From Riemerella anatipestifer_F (GTDB lineage Bacteria; Bacteroidota; Bacteroidia; Flavobacteriales; Weeksellaceae): a DNA stretch of 64,000 bases. This document shows positions 25,741 to 35,118 of this stretch, one piece after another. The position numbers were made by a program, and so were the translations under genes. Within the stretch, counting starts at the first letter, position 1, and each line of letters begins with the position of its first letter. Under the pieces are notes generated by a model. It worked only from the letters and a program-made list of their open reading frames with translations. It was not told where the DNA came from and ran no database searches. Where the stretch lies: the NCBI RefSeq assembly GCF_037861325.1, contig NZ_JAFELW010000005.1; one strand, given 5' to 3'.

Positions 25741-26457
25741 CTATTTAAATTCAGCTAACTTGTCATTAGCTATATCATATTCATAGATTTTTTGTGTTTC
25801 AATATCAATATATAGCCATTGTATTACGTTAAACTTATGTTCGAAAGTATATCCAATACCTAAAACCTGATAATCTCTATTATTTTCTGTTCTGCTTTCA
25901 ATAGAATATTCTAATTGCTCTTTATTTTGTATAGCTAATTTTATCAGTTCGTTTTTTGTATTTGCAATATAGTATTCTGCAGAAAGATATAAATCGTCCA
26001 AAGTACTTTGTGTATAACTTTCATCAGAATAATAATACTTCAATTCTTTTTTATAGTCTTTTCTAAATTTAGAAACATTCCCATCTTTAATTTTCTTAAT
26101 AGAAACTAACCAATTCTCAATTTTTGGGATTTCCCCTTCGCCAGCAATATATATAGTATCTTTTTTCCATATAATTTCACAAACATCTCCTCTCAATAGA
26201 TTTCTTTGAGTATTGTTGTCATTTACGAAATCATATTTAACATGACCTTTTTTTGCTGATAACCATGTATAATCTCCATTGTTATTATAATATTCAAACT
26301 CAAAAGTGTCTGTATAAAGCTCACTCTTTTTGTCAGTTTTTACACCTTTACTTGTTTTGATCTCATGAGATTTATGTTTTTCTTTATTTAAGACAGTTTT
26401 ATTATCACAAGATTGTAAAACAAAAAAGAATACTATGAGTTTAAATACAGTCTTCAT
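25741..26457 (-). CDS. Predicted lipoprotein of unknown function
   Basis: A 238-residue protein with a lipoprotein signal (MKTVFKLIVFFFVLQSC, lipobox LQSC). The mature part starts with a Lys-rich linker and then has alternating beta strands with many Tyr and Asn, and a C-terminal FKHKFNVIQWLYIDIETQKIYEYDI-type segment. I do not recognise the family. It is convergent with the esterase gene and lies upstream-opposite of nothing obvious; its own promoter is not apparent. Base composition is somewhat more AT-rich than that of its neighbours, consistent with an accessory gene. Confidence 0.7.
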   Translation of the reverse strand: MKTVFKLIVFFFVLQSCDNKTVLNKEKHKSHEIKTSKGVKTDKKSELYTDTFEFEYYNNNGDYTWLSAKKGHVKYDFVNDNNTQRNLLRGDVCEIIWKKDTIYIAGEGEIPKIENWLVSIKKIKDGNVSKFRKDYKKELKYYYSDESYTQSTLDDLYLSAEYYIANTKNELIKLAIQNKEQLEYSIESRTENNRDYQVLGIGYTFEHKFNVIQWLYIDIETQKIYEYDIANDKLAEFK

Positions 26458-26493
26458 ATATGCTTTTTTATAGATAAAGATGAGTTGGCTTTT

Positions 26494-26994
26494 TTAATCA
26501 AATTGATTAGGGTGTTGAGTTTTAATGTACTCTATACTATCCAATACTTTATTTTTTAAACTTTCTTGATAGTTTTCTAATGAATTAGAAATACTCTCGT
26601 CCGCCGAACCTAAAATTTTGGCAGCTAGTATTCCAGCATTAGTGGCTCCGTTAAGAGCTACCGTTGCTACAGGTATTCCCGAAGGCATTTGCAATATAGA
26701 TAGCACCGAATCCCAACCATCAATAGAATTACTACTAAGTATAGGCACTCCAATTACAGGGAGTGTGGTACAACTTGCCACCATACCTGGGAGGTGAGCC
26801 GCCCCACCAGCTCCCGCTATAATAACTTTAAGACCTCTTTCTTTAGCGGTTTTAGCATAATCAAACATTCTTTCTGGAGTTCTATGTGCAGACACCACCG
26901 TAAGCTCATACAGTATCTCCATAGATTGTAAAAAATCTGCTGCTTGTTGCATTATTGGCAAATCGCTTTGGCTGCCCATAATAATTCCTACCAT
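26494..26994 (-). CDS. purE: N5-carboxyaminoimidazole ribonucleotide mutase
   Basis: Converts N5-CAIR to CAIR in de novo purine synthesis, after PurK. It has 166 residues, typical of class I PurE. The motifs GIIMGSQSDLPIMQQA (1-20), VSAHRTPERM, AGAGGAAHLPGM and PVIGVPI are intact. It is the last gene of a five-gene leftward run, 29 bases downstream of purK. Confidence 0.97.
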   Translation of the reverse strand: MVGIIMGSQSDLPIMQQAADFLQSMEILYELTVVSAHRTPERMFDYAKTAKERGLKVIIAGAGGAAHLPGMVASCTTLPVIGVPILSSNSIDGWDSVLSILQMPSGIPVATVALNGATNAGILAAKILGSADESISNSLENYQESLKNKVLDSIEYIKTQHPNQFD

Positions 26995-27023
26995 TTTTTA
27001 TTCCTTTTTACTTAAAATTAGAT

Positions 27024-28133
27024 TTATTTAGCACTTACTTTTACTAATGCTTTAATTTCGGTTAATTCTTGTATCAACTGTTCTCTATTATCAGATAAGA
27101 CATTGATGTGTCCCATTTTTCTACCAGGCTTTGTTTCCTTTTTCCCGTAAAGATGAACATAGGTATTGGAGCGTTTTAGCACTTCCTCCAAACCTTTATA
27201 AATTACTGCTCCAGAAGCGTTTTCTTCCCCTACTAAATTCAGCATACCCGAAAATCCTCTAGTGGTAACTTCAGCGAGCGGTAAGTTTTTTATCACTCTG
27301 TAAAATTGTTCAAACTGTGAGTTATAATTGCCTTCTTGAGTTTGATGTCCACTATTATGCAAACGAGGAGCCGTTTCATTTACCCATACTTTCCCTTCTT
27401 TATCTAAGAATAATTCTATGGCAAAAAGTCCAGCAGAATCAGCGGCAGATATAAACTTAGAAACAATAGCATCTATTTGTAATTGAGTATCTTCTGATAT
27501 AAACGCAGGACAGATGTTAAAATCTAAAAGGTTGAGCTTAGGGTCTGCCACCATTTCCGTTACAGGGAAAGTTTTTATTTCTCCACTTTCATTTTTAGCA
27601 ACGATGACGGAAAGTTCTTTATCAATATCTACCAATTTTTCTAAAACAGAAGGTGCGTCCCAAAGTTTAGTTAAATCGTTCTCATTTTTAATGACTTGTA
27701 CCCCTTTACCATCATAGCCTCCTTTGTCTAATTTCTGAACAAAAGGAAATGGAAAATCTACTTCCGAAGCATTCTGAATGATTTGAAAATCAGGTGTTGG
27801 AATTTGATGTTTTTGGTAAAATAATTTTTGAAGCGTTTTATGTTGTATAATTTTAATAATGCTAGAGCTAGGAACTACCTTAACACCCTGCTGTTCTAGT
27901 TGTTCTAGAGCCTTTGTATTGATGTGTTCTATCTCTATGGTAACAATATCTTTATCTTTACCAAAATTGAGTACGGTTTCGTAATCATTAAAATCACCTT
28001 GCATAAGATTTGAAATAGACGCACAAGAACATTCAAGGCTGGGGTCTAAAGTATAAAAATCATCATCGTATTTCAGAGCTTCTTGTATCAACATTCTTCC
28101 TAGCTGTCCGCCACCTAAAATTCCTATTTTCAT
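27024..28133 (-). CDS. purK: N5-carboxyaminoimidazole ribonucleotide synthase
   Basis: ATP-grasp enzyme that makes N5-CAIR from AIR, bicarbonate and ATP. It has 369 residues. The N-terminal GILGGGQLGRML is the family signature. The ATP-grasp core includes FPFVQKLDKGGYDGKGV and the metal-binding segment ELFLDKEGKVWVNETAPRLHNSGH. It lies directly upstream of purE, its pathway partner, with 29 bases between them. Confidence 0.97.
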   Translation of the reverse strand: MKIGILGGGQLGRMLIQEALKYDDDFYTLDPSLECSCASISNLMQGDFNDYETVLNFGKDKDIVTIEIEHINTKALEQLEQQGVKVVPSSSIIKIIQHKTLQKLFYQKHQIPTPDFQIIQNASEVDFPFPFVQKLDKGGYDGKGVQVIKNENDLTKLWDAPSVLEKLVDIDKELSVIVAKNESGEIKTFPVTEMVADPKLNLLDFNICPAFISEDTQLQIDAIVSKFISAADSAGLFAIELFLDKEGKVWVNETAPRLHNSGHQTQEGNYNSQFEQFYRVIKNLPLAEVTTRGFSGMLNLVGEENASGAVIYKGLEEVLKRSNTYVHLYGKKETKPGRKMGHINVLSDNREQLIQELTEIKALVKVSAK

Positions 28134-28166
28134 TTTATTACTTTTATTATGATTTATTTGGATATT

Positions 28167-28544
28167 TTACTTTTCGTAGAATTCTATTGGAAGCCCATCT
28201 GGGTCTTGTATGAAAAAGAACTTTTTACTAGTCCATTCATCTACCCGAATAGCTTCACAACTGATATTTAATTTTAGTAACTTCTCTCTTTGCTCCTCCA
28301 CAGAGTCCACAGAAAAAGCCAGATGTCTTAATCCACACGCCTCTGGTCTGGTAAGCCTTTTAGGAGGATCAGGGAATGAAAAAAGTTCAATAACATAATC
28401 ACTACCAATGCCTAAATCCAATTTATAGGAGTTTCTTTCTTCTCTATAAACTTCACGTAGAATATTTAATCCTAAAACTTCGGTATAAAAAGATTTTGAA
28501 ACCGAATAATCAGAGCAAATAATGGCAATGTGATGAAGTTTCAT
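28167..28544 (-). CDS. VOC-family protein (glyoxalase I-like, YaeR/SMU1112c type)
   Basis: Single-domain metalloprotein of 125 residues with the vicinal-oxygen-chelate fold. Candidate metal ligands are the His of LHHIAI, the Glu of YVIELF, the His of LRHLAF and the Glu near the end (IEFYEK). It resembles E. coli YaeR and the gloA2 group, whose substrate is not settled. It lies between mvaD and purK in the same leftward unit (spacers of 15 and 33 bases). Confidence 0.85.
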   Translation of the reverse strand: MKLHHIAIICSDYSVSKSFYTEVLGLNILREVYREERNSYKLDLGIGSDYVIELFSFPDPPKRLTRPEACGLRHLAFSVDSVEEQREKLLKLNISCEAIRVDEWTSKKFFFIQDPDGLPIEFYEK

Positions 28545-28559
28545 TTAATTTTTAAATAT

Positions 28560-29618
28560 TTAAAAATCTATACTGTCTTTTACTACTTTTCCGTTTTGGG
28601 TATGAAGTAACAATTCTTTTTCAATAAAAGTAGTTATTTTTTCAGCCTCTTGATTTTCAGGGAAAAGCAAATGCACATTAGCACCAGCGTCTAGGGTAAA
28701 GAATAACGGCAATCCTGTTGATTTTCTAAATTCCCAAATTTTATTGATGACCTCTAAAGTACCTGTTTTCATAAGGATAAATGCAGGCTCACTCATCATC
28801 ATCATAGCATGTAATGTTAGAGCTTCGTGTTCTACTAGGGTAATGAATTTTTCTAAATCTCCAGATTTTAAAATTTCTTTTAGTGGAACAAAGTTTTCTC
28901 TAGCTTCCTGAAAGCGTCTTTCAGCATAAGGATTGGTGTTCATCAGCCCGTGTCCTATGGTAGAGGATACACTCTTTTGCCCTTCGTGAATAAGTAATAC
29001 CCAGTCGTTAAACTTTCTAAATACTTCAGCAACTTCTTCCGTAGGATAAGGTACAGCAAATAAATCAGAGCTGCCCTCCACTTTTGGTGTTTCTCCCCAA
29101 ACCACTAAGCCGTTGTATAAACTTCTACAAGCACTTCCGCTTCCTAATCTAGCTAAAAAACTGGCTTTTTTCAACCTGAAATCGTGGGTTGTAGCTTCTT
29201 TAGAAAAAGCCTCATCTATCTTCATTAGACATTTGGCTATCGCTCCAAACCCCGATGCCGAACTGGCGATTCCTGAACTATGAGGAAAAGTATTTTCAGT
29301 TCTAATTTCGTAGCTTCCGCTAAGAATCCAAGGGAGATAAGGCTCAATAGTTTTAAAATATTTTTCTATTTTAGATGAAAATTGAGTTTCTTCCTTTCCC
29401 GCCAAGTAAGTCTTCACTCCAAAAGGTTCATCAGCATTAAAAACGATATTGGTAGTTGTTTTAGCATTATTCAGTGTAAAACTGATGCTAGGGTTAGCAG
29501 GTATTTGTTGAGAATACTTTCCCCAATATTTTATCAAAGCAATATTGGACGGACAAGTATCGGAAACTTGTATATTTTTGACTTCAAAATTTGGCGTTCC
29601 TAAAAATTGTTCTAACAT
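28560..29618 (-). CDS. mvaD: Diphosphomevalonate decarboxylase
   Basis: GHMP-superfamily enzyme that converts mevalonate diphosphate to isopentenyl diphosphate, the last step of the classical mevalonate pathway used by many Flavobacteriia. It has 352 residues. Signatures: the N-terminal SNIALIKYWGK, the GHMP ATP loop SSGIASSASGFGAIAKC, and the C-terminal DAGANVHLL. It lies between fadD and the VOC gene with spacers of 35 and 15 bases. The operon-mates do not belong to the pathway. Confidence 0.93.
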   Translation of the reverse strand: MLEQFLGTPNFEVKNIQVSDTCPSNIALIKYWGKYSQQIPANPSISFTLNNAKTTTNIVFNADEPFGVKTYLAGKEETQFSSKIEKYFKTIEPYLPWILSGSYEIRTENTFPHSSGIASSASGFGAIAKCLMKIDEAFSKEATTHDFRLKKASFLARLGSGSACRSLYNGLVVWGETPKVEGSSDLFAVPYPTEEVAEVFRKFNDWVLLIHEGQKSVSSTIGHGLMNTNPYAERRFQEARENFVPLKEILKSGDLEKFITLVEHEALTLHAMMMMSEPAFILMKTGTLEVINKIWEFRKSTGLPLFFTLDAGANVHLLFPENQEAEKITTFIEKELLLHTQNGKVVKDSIDF

Positions 29619-29653
29619 AAAATTTAATTATTAAAGTTAAAATACTTTAAAAA

Positions 29654-31411
29654 TTAAGCATACAACTGCTCTATTAAGTTACTGTATTTAGACATTACTA
29701 CATTTCTTTTAACCTTAAGCGTTGGAGTAATCTCTCCTGTATGAATTTCAAACTCACTAGGAAGTAATACAAATTTTTTAACTCTCTCAAATGCAGATAA
29801 CTCTTTTTGAATATCATGTAATATATCATGATAAAACTGAGTAATTTTTTCTGACGATACAATCTCATTCCAATCTGTCATAGACAGCTTCATTGCTTTT
29901 ACTTTTTCCTTTAGAGCTTCAAAGTTAGGAACTATAACTGCTGTTACAAAAGGTTTACCCTCTGCTACTACCATAGCTTGTTGTATATAGTTACTATTAG
30001 TCAATATATTCTCTATCACTTGTGGAGTGATGTATTTGCCATTAGAGGTTTTCATTAAATCTTTGATACGGTCAGTGATTTTCAAAGTGCCATTCTCTAT
30101 TACCCCTGCATCTCCCGTTCGGAACCAACCATCTTCGGTAAAGGCTTTGGCTGTCTCTTCGGGAAGGTTATAGTATCCTTTCATAACGCCACTACCTTTA
30201 ACTAAAATCTCGTTGTGTTCACCTATTTTTATTTGCGTATCACCTATTGGGATACCTGCTGTTTCATACTCATAGTTGTATGCAGGGAAGCAAGTCAAAG
30301 TAGCAGTAGTTTCGGTAAGACCATAGCCTACTGTAATGTGAATCCCCATAGCATCAAAAAATTTGAGGATTTCGGGAGATATAGCCGCACCACCACAAGG
30401 CATAAACCAAAGATTACCACCCAATTTTTGTTTTATTTTATTAAATACCAACTTGCTAGCTATCTTATCTTTAAGAGCTAAGCCAAAAGGTACAGATTTT
30501 CCTTTTCGTCTATATTCACTACATTGAGTGCCTATATTGAGTGCCCAATCAAAAATTTTCTTTTTAGTAGAAGAACTTTTTTCAACCATTTCTCTAAGAG
30601 CCCCATAGATTTTCTGATAAAATCTAGGGACAGCACACATCATACTTGGCTTTACTTCCTCTAGGGCGTGAGCGATTAATTTTGTATTTTCTAAGAAAGA
30701 AACCTTAGCCCCTTTACTTAAGCAGAATAATGTCCAACTTCTTTCAAAAATGTGGCTCAGTGGTAAAAAAGCTAAAGAAGTCTCATTTTCAAAATTTTTG
30801 AATTTGAAGAAATCAGTGTGAGCTTGAAAACAGTCTATCAAGTTTCCGTGAGTGAGCATTACTCCTTTGGGAGTACCCGATGTCCCAGAAGTGTAAAGTA
30901 TTGTAGAGAGGTCACTTTTATCTCTTGAGCAAACTTCAAAATCTTCGCTTCCTTTTTGAGTTAAATTTTCTAAATGAATACTATTGGTATGTCTTAATAC
31001 TATGTGTTTTTTTGCTGCCACGATAAATTTCAAAGAAGACACTTCGTTCATTATCTCAGAACAAATATCATACTGCTCCTGATTCCCAACTAGTACTACT
31101 GAGGCTTCAGAATCTTGCAAGCAATATTGTACTTGCTGCTTTCCGTTGGTACTATAAATAGGCACACTTATGGCACCTAAGGATAAAACCGCCAAATCGA
31201 AGATAATCCACTCTGCTGAATTATCGGAATAAATAGCAACTTTAGAACCTTCTTTCACCCCTTTCTCTTTAAGGGCATTAGCGGTTTTAAAGATAGTTCT
31301 TTTAAACATAGTCCAACTAAGCGATTTCCATTCATCATATTTCTTAAAACCAATGGCAGGTTTAGAGAGATATTTCTCAGCATTAACACTTACAAACGCA
31401 GCTAAATTCAT
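29654..31411 (-). CDS. Long-chain fatty-acid--CoA ligase (AMP-forming)
   Basis: Activates fatty acids to acyl-CoA through an acyl-adenylate. It has 585 residues and resembles the FadD15-type long-chain synthetases. The AMP-binding motif is TILYTSGTSGTPKGVMLTHG; other motifs are the gate region FLPLSHIFER, GYGLTETTATLT, and the hinge aspartate in GWFRTGDAG, with the C-terminal KDLMKTSNGKYITPQVIE. It is the first gene of the five-gene leftward unit ending in purE. The divergent region to the M48 gene must hold its promoter, but no clear -7 box is seen. Confidence 0.92.
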   Translation of the reverse strand: MNLAAFVSVNAEKYLSKPAIGFKKYDEWKSLSWTMFKRTIFKTANALKEKGVKEGSKVAIYSDNSAEWIIFDLAVLSLGAISVPIYSTNGKQQVQYCLQDSEASVVLVGNQEQYDICSEIMNEVSSLKFIVAAKKHIVLRHTNSIHLENLTQKGSEDFEVCSRDKSDLSTILYTSGTSGTPKGVMLTHGNLIDCFQAHTDFFKFKNFENETSLAFLPLSHIFERSWTLFCLSKGAKVSFLENTKLIAHALEEVKPSMMCAVPRFYQKIYGALREMVEKSSSTKKKIFDWALNIGTQCSEYRRKGKSVPFGLALKDKIASKLVFNKIKQKLGGNLWFMPCGGAAISPEILKFFDAMGIHITVGYGLTETTATLTCFPAYNYEYETAGIPIGDTQIKIGEHNEILVKGSGVMKGYYNLPEETAKAFTEDGWFRTGDAGVIENGTLKITDRIKDLMKTSNGKYITPQVIENILTNSNYIQQAMVVAEGKPFVTAVIVPNFEALKEKVKAMKLSMTDWNEIVSSEKITQFYHDILHDIQKELSAFERVKKFVLLPSEFEIHTGEITPTLKVKRNVVMSKYSNLIEQLYA

Positions 31412-31691
31412 TTAAAATTAAGTTTAAAATTGTATATTCAAAATAAGTGCCTAAAGGTAGGCATTTTTTTCGAAAAATAAATCTTGCAAATATTGATTTA
31501 TTGATGTAACAAACTCATCATACTTAAAAAAATAGGATTTAGAACATCACAACTATACATCTGTTAATCAATAGCTTAAATTTATAATGGTTTTATTTTA
31601 AATATTAGATTAAACAAAGCATCAATTTATCCTCAATTTTGGAATAATAATTGTTTATTTTGCACTACAATAATTTATCAAAACAACACCT

Positions 31692-32504
31692 ATGAAAATT
31701 AAAACTTTATTAGGAGCGAGTGTCTTAACTTTAGGATTAGTAGCATGTGCCACCAATCCTCTTACAGGAAGAAAATCTTTCCAGTTTATGAATACTAGCC
31801 AATTGGCTAGTATGTCTTTAGAACAATACCAATCTACATTATCAAAAGCCAAGGTGGTATCAGGAACTACAGAGGCTAGACAAGTGAAAAATGTAGGATT
31901 AAGAATTAAAAATGCTGCGGAGAATTATTACCGCTCAATCGGAAGAGAGGGAGATTTAGCATCGTATCAATGGGAATTTAATTTAATTGACGACAAACAA
32001 CTCAACGCTTGGTGTATGCCTGGTGGAAAAGTAGCTTTCTACACTGGAATAATGCCTGTATGTAAAAACGAAACTGGAGTAGCTGTAGTTATGGGACACG
32101 AAGTAGCTCATGCATTAGCAGGACACGGAAATGAAAGAATATCGTCAGCAATGGTAGCACAAGGGCTAGGCATGGTAGCTGGAGCAAGTATGAAAGACCA
32201 AACCTTAAAACAAATATTCTCTATAGCTTACCCTTTAGGTACTCAAGCTACACTACTCGCCTATGGAAGAAAACAAGAGTTAGAAGCAGACGAGATGGGC
32301 TTATATATTATGGCTATGGCTGGTTATGACCCAAGAGAAGCTCAACCTTTTTGGCAAAGAATGGAGTCTGCATCTGGAGGAAGCGCATCTAGACAACCAG
32401 AGTTTCTATCTACCCACCCAAATCCTGAACACAGAAGAGCTGATATACAAAAACACTTACCTAAAGCTTTAGAATATTATAAAATAGCAGGAGGTAAAGT
32501 ATAA
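31692..32504 (+). CDS. M48-family metalloprotease, lipoprotein
   Basis: Predicted zinc protease anchored to the outer membrane as a lipoprotein, similar to the LoiP/YcaL and BepA-type envelope quality-control proteases. It has 270 residues, lipobox LVAC (Cys19), and the NPLTGR motif after it that is typical of the family. The zinc site is HEVAH (136-140), with the third ligand in QELEADEMG (about 195-203). A His-containing STHPNPEHR segment lies near the C-terminus. It stands alone in the region divergent from fadD. Confidence 0.9.
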   Translation: MKIKTLLGASVLTLGLVACATNPLTGRKSFQFMNTSQLASMSLEQYQSTLSKAKVVSGTTEARQVKNVGLRIKNAAENYYRSIGREGDLASYQWEFNLIDDKQLNAWCMPGGKVAFYTGIMPVCKNETGVAVVMGHEVAHALAGHGNERISSAMVAQGLGMVAGASMKDQTLKQIFSIAYPLGTQATLLAYGRKQELEADEMGLYIMAMAGYDPREAQPFWQRMESASGGSASRQPEFLSTHPNPEHRRADIQKHLPKALEYYKIAGGKV

Positions 32505-32528
32505 AGTATAGTTTATCTTAAATTTATT

Positions 32529-32536
32529 ACCTTTGA
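32529..32536 (+). promoter_or_regulatory. -7 box of the small membrane-protein gene
   Basis: TACCTTTG, a TAnnTTTG match 23 bases before the start at 32560. Confidence 0.4.
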
Positions 32537-32559
32537 ACAAAAAATAATACAAATCAACT

Positions 32560-32868
32560 TTGGCTATGAAAAGTTTAACTACTGTAGGAATTCTACTTTT
32601 AGCTGTTGCTGCCCTTTTATTTTATCTCACTACCGATTTTAGCGTAGAAAAAATAACACTTTCTCATTTTATGGGGATTATGGGTGGTATCGGTATCGGT
32701 CTCATTATTGGTGGGGTTATAGGATACATTAGCAAAGGTAGTGCAGTGAAAGAAGCTGCTAAAAGAAAAGAATTTGAACGATTACAAAAGGAAAAAGTAG
32801 AAATAGAAAAACAAGCGGCAGAATTAGCAGCACAACAAAATGCTTATAAAAAAAATACTCAAGACTAA
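32560..32868 (+). CDS. Small two-helix membrane protein, unknown function
   Basis: A 102-residue inner-membrane protein with two hydrophobic segments (about 5-22 and 35-60, the second Gly-rich: GIMGGIGIGLIIGGVIGY). They are followed by a Lys/Glu/Ala-rich cytosolic coiled-coil tail (about 65-100). I do not recognise the family. The ATG at 32560 follows an own -7 box. The stop codon lies inside the terminator hairpin. Confidence 0.75.
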   Translation: MAMKSLTTVGILLLAVAALLFYLTTDFSVEKITLSHFMGIMGGIGIGLIIGGVIGYISKGSAVKEAAKRKEFERLQKEKVEIEKQAAELAAQQNAYKKNTQD

Positions 32869-32885
32869 CTTGAGTATTTTTTTTA
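32851..32885. terminator. Bidirectional terminator, small membrane gene / PorT-like gene
   Basis: AAAAATACTCAAG pairs with CTTGAGTATTTTT around ACTAA; T8 follows. It lies between convergent genes. Confidence 0.88.
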
Positions 32886-32905
32886 TTTTATAATTTTAAA
32901 AGATA

Positions 32906-33529
32906 TTAAAACTGATAACCTAGACCTACCATAAAGAAGCTAGGACGATTATCATATCTCACCACTTCGTCTGTACTACTAGACACCGCTCTTATGAAGT
33001 CCCTTTGGTCCTTAGAAAAAGCACCTTCGTAGCGTGCGTTGAATACAAAATCTGATACTCTTACATTAGCACCTATTTGATAACCTACCGTAAATGTTTT
33101 AAAGATATTCTCTTTAAAATCTTTAAAAGTTTGCTCTGAAGTCAAATTATAAGAAGCTACAGGTCCTGTAAATAAGCTTAGTTTTTCGCCCAAAATATTA
33201 TAACCTACTAGAACAGGAACATCTAATCTATCACTTTTAGCTTTTAATTCTAAATCTCCTAAAGATGTTTTGCTACCAAATTGTGTATAGTAAACCTCTG
33301 GCATTAAAAATAAAGAGGTAATAGGTAAATTAATTTTAGCAGATAAACCAATATTAAAACCTGTAATGTTATTACCTTTAGTATTTAGTGATTCAGAAAT
33401 GTTATCCTTTAAATCTGACCAGCTTGGAGAACTAGCGTTAAGTAATGCGTTAGCTCTTACCCCAAAACTCACTTGCCCCATCATCAAAGATGAAGCTGCA
33501 ATAGCTAAACCTACGAATACTTTTTTCAT
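32906..33529 (-). CDS. PorT-like outer-membrane beta-barrel protein
   Basis: A 207-residue exported barrel: signal peptide MKKVFVGLAIAASSLMMGQ, then an eight-strand-type OmpA/PorT-like barrel with strands such as FGVRANALLN, YQIGANVRVSDFVFNARYEG and the terminal SFFMVGLGYQF. The length fits Bacteroidota PorT-family opacity-like proteins; it is not necessarily the T9SS PorT. It starts 13 bases after the end of the MlaF-like gene, so it may be the last gene of the lipid-transport operon, which would suit an envelope role. Confidence 0.8.
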   Translation of the reverse strand: MKKVFVGLAIAASSLMMGQVSFGVRANALLNASSPSWSDLKDNISESLNTKGNNITGFNIGLSAKINLPITSLFLMPEVYYTQFGSKTSLGDLELKAKSDRLDVPVLVGYNILGEKLSLFTGPVASYNLTSEQTFKDFKENIFKTFTVGYQIGANVRVSDFVFNARYEGAFSKDQRDFIRAVSSSTDEVVRYDNRPSFFMVGLGYQF

Positions 33530-33542
33530 AATGTTTTATTTT

Positions 33543-34319
33543 TTATAAATTAGTTTGATTATTTCTTAACATTGTTTCCCTTACTTGCTTAAACAAAGCT
33601 GAAGAATAGACAAAGTCTATTAAATGCTCATTTTCTGCTTTGATAATAAGATCTTTGTTTCCTTCCCACTCTTTAACCCCTTTTCTTAAATAAACTATTT
33701 TCTCACCTATGGTAAGTACAGAGTTCATATCGTGGGTGTTGATAATCGTCGTAGTATTATATTCCTCTGTAATTTCTTTTATAAGCTCATCTATTACAAT
33801 GGCTGTGTTAGGGTCTAAACCAGAATTTGGTTCGTCACAAAAGAGATATTTTGGATTGTTCACAATTGCACGAGCTATTGCCACTCTTTTTTGCATTCCG
33901 CCTGATATTTCAGAAGGAAACTTGGTGTTAGCATTTTCTAAATGAACTCTTCCAATTACTTCTTTTACTCTTTTTCTTTTTTCGGTATAAGTGAGATTGG
34001 TAAACATATCCAAAGGAAAAGATATATTTTCTTCTACCGTCATAGAGTCAAATAAAGCACTCCCTTGAAATACCGTGCCTATCTCAGAACGAATTTCTTG
34101 TTTTTCCGTTCGTCCCATAATGCTTAGATTTCTTCCATCAAATAAAATATCTCCTGAAGAAGGGTCAAAAACATTGAGTAAACACTTCAAAAATACCGTC
34201 TTACCAGAACCCGATTGACCAATGACAAGGTTTATTTTTCCTGTTTCAAAAGTAGTAGTAATTCCTTTGAGAACCTCTACATTATTAAAACTTTTTCTTA
34301 AATCTTTAACTTCAATCAT
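33543..34319 (-). CDS. ABC transporter ATP-binding protein (MlaF-like lipid transport)
   Basis: Cytosolic ATPase of an MCE/Mla-type phospholipid transporter. The start at 34319 gives 258 residues beginning MIEVKDLRKSF; an upstream in-frame ATG at 34379 lies inside the permease gene and is less likely. Walker A is GQSGSGKT, the signature ISGGMQKR (as in MlaF) and Walker B YLFCDEPNSGLDP. Its ATG overlaps the permease stop codon by one base (TAATG), so translation is coupled. No MCE-domain gene follows here; the substrate-binding MlaD partner must be elsewhere. Confidence 0.9.
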   Translation of the reverse strand: MIEVKDLRKSFNNVEVLKGITTTFETGKINLVIGQSGSGKTVFLKCLLNVFDPSSGDILFDGRNLSIMGRTEKQEIRSEIGTVFQGSALFDSMTVEENISFPLDMFTNLTYTEKRKRVKEVIGRVHLENANTKFPSEISGGMQKRVAIARAIVNNPKYLFCDEPNSGLDPNTAIVIDELIKEITEEYNTTTIINTHDMNSVLTIGEKIVYLRKGVKEWEGNKDLIIKAENEHLIDFVYSSALFKQVRETMLRNNQTNL

Positions 34320-35080
34320 TAGCTTAAAAATAATTGGGTTGATATAAGTTCGGCAATAATAATTGCCACCATAGTCCAAACTACTGCTTGGGTGCTAGCT
34401 CTACCTACTTCTAAAGAGCCTCCCTTTACATTATAACCAAAATAAGCTGGAATTGTAGCAATAAGGAACGCAAACACCACCGTTTTAAAAAAAGCATACC
34501 ATATAAAGTAGTCTGGAATATATCTTTGTATCCCTGTAATATAGTCGGCTTCTGTCCAATTGCCCGTGGCAACTCCTGCTAAATAACCTCCATAAATACC
34601 GAAAACAATACTAATGGCTATGAGTAACGGATTAAAAATAACATTAGCTACTATTTTTGGAAGAATCAAAAAGTTAGGAGAATTAACTCCCATAATATCC
34701 AAAGCATCTATCTGTTCTGTTACTCTCATCGTTCCTATACTAGAAGCGATATAAGACCCTACTTTACCTGCCAAAATAAGGCTAATAATAGTAGGCGAAA
34801 ACTCTAAAATAAGTACTACCTTAGTAGCATAACCTATGAAATACAGTGGAATGGGAATGGTAGATGCCTTAAAGTTATTATACATTTGTATTGCGACTAC
34901 AGCTCCTACAAATATGGAAGTAAATAAGACCAAACCAAAGGAGTTAACGCCTAAATCGTTAATCTCTCTCATCAAGAGTTTAAAAAAAATATTATGCTTC
35001 TGTGGGCGTTTTATTACTTTTCCTAGTAACAAAACATACTCTCCCACAGAGGTAAGCATTCTTTTTGACAACTTTAACAT
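34319..35080 (-). CDS. MlaE-family ABC permease (phospholipid transport)
   Basis: Inner-membrane permease of 253 residues with five or six helices. Typical MlaE features are an amphipathic N-terminal interface helix, the LVLFTSIFVGAVVAIQ helix, the EFSPTIISLILAGKVGSYIASSIGTMRVTEQIDALDIMG block with its conserved Glu, and the C-terminal helix pair. It maintains outer-membrane lipid asymmetry in the systems where it has been studied; direction here is unknown. It is the first gene of the operon with the ATPase. Confidence 0.9.
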   Translation of the reverse strand: MLKLSKRMLTSVGEYVLLLGKVIKRPQKHNIFFKLLMREINDLGVNSFGLVLFTSIFVGAVVAIQMYNNFKASTIPIPLYFIGYATKVVLILEFSPTIISLILAGKVGSYIASSIGTMRVTEQIDALDIMGVNSPNFLILPKIVANVIFNPLLIAISIVFGIYGGYLAGVATGNWTEADYITGIQRYIPDYFIWYAFFKTVVFAFLIATIPAYFGYNVKGGSLEVGRASTQAVVWTMVAIIIAELISTQLFLS

Positions 35081-35118
35081 TCTGCGAAGTTAATATTTTT
35101 AATTGATATTTTCAGTAA

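Noticed and set aside
26494..31411. Purine-mevalonate-fatty acid run as one metabolic system
   Set aside because: Close spacing shows a transcription unit, but the enzymes belong to separate pathways; a functional link is not supported by the sequence.
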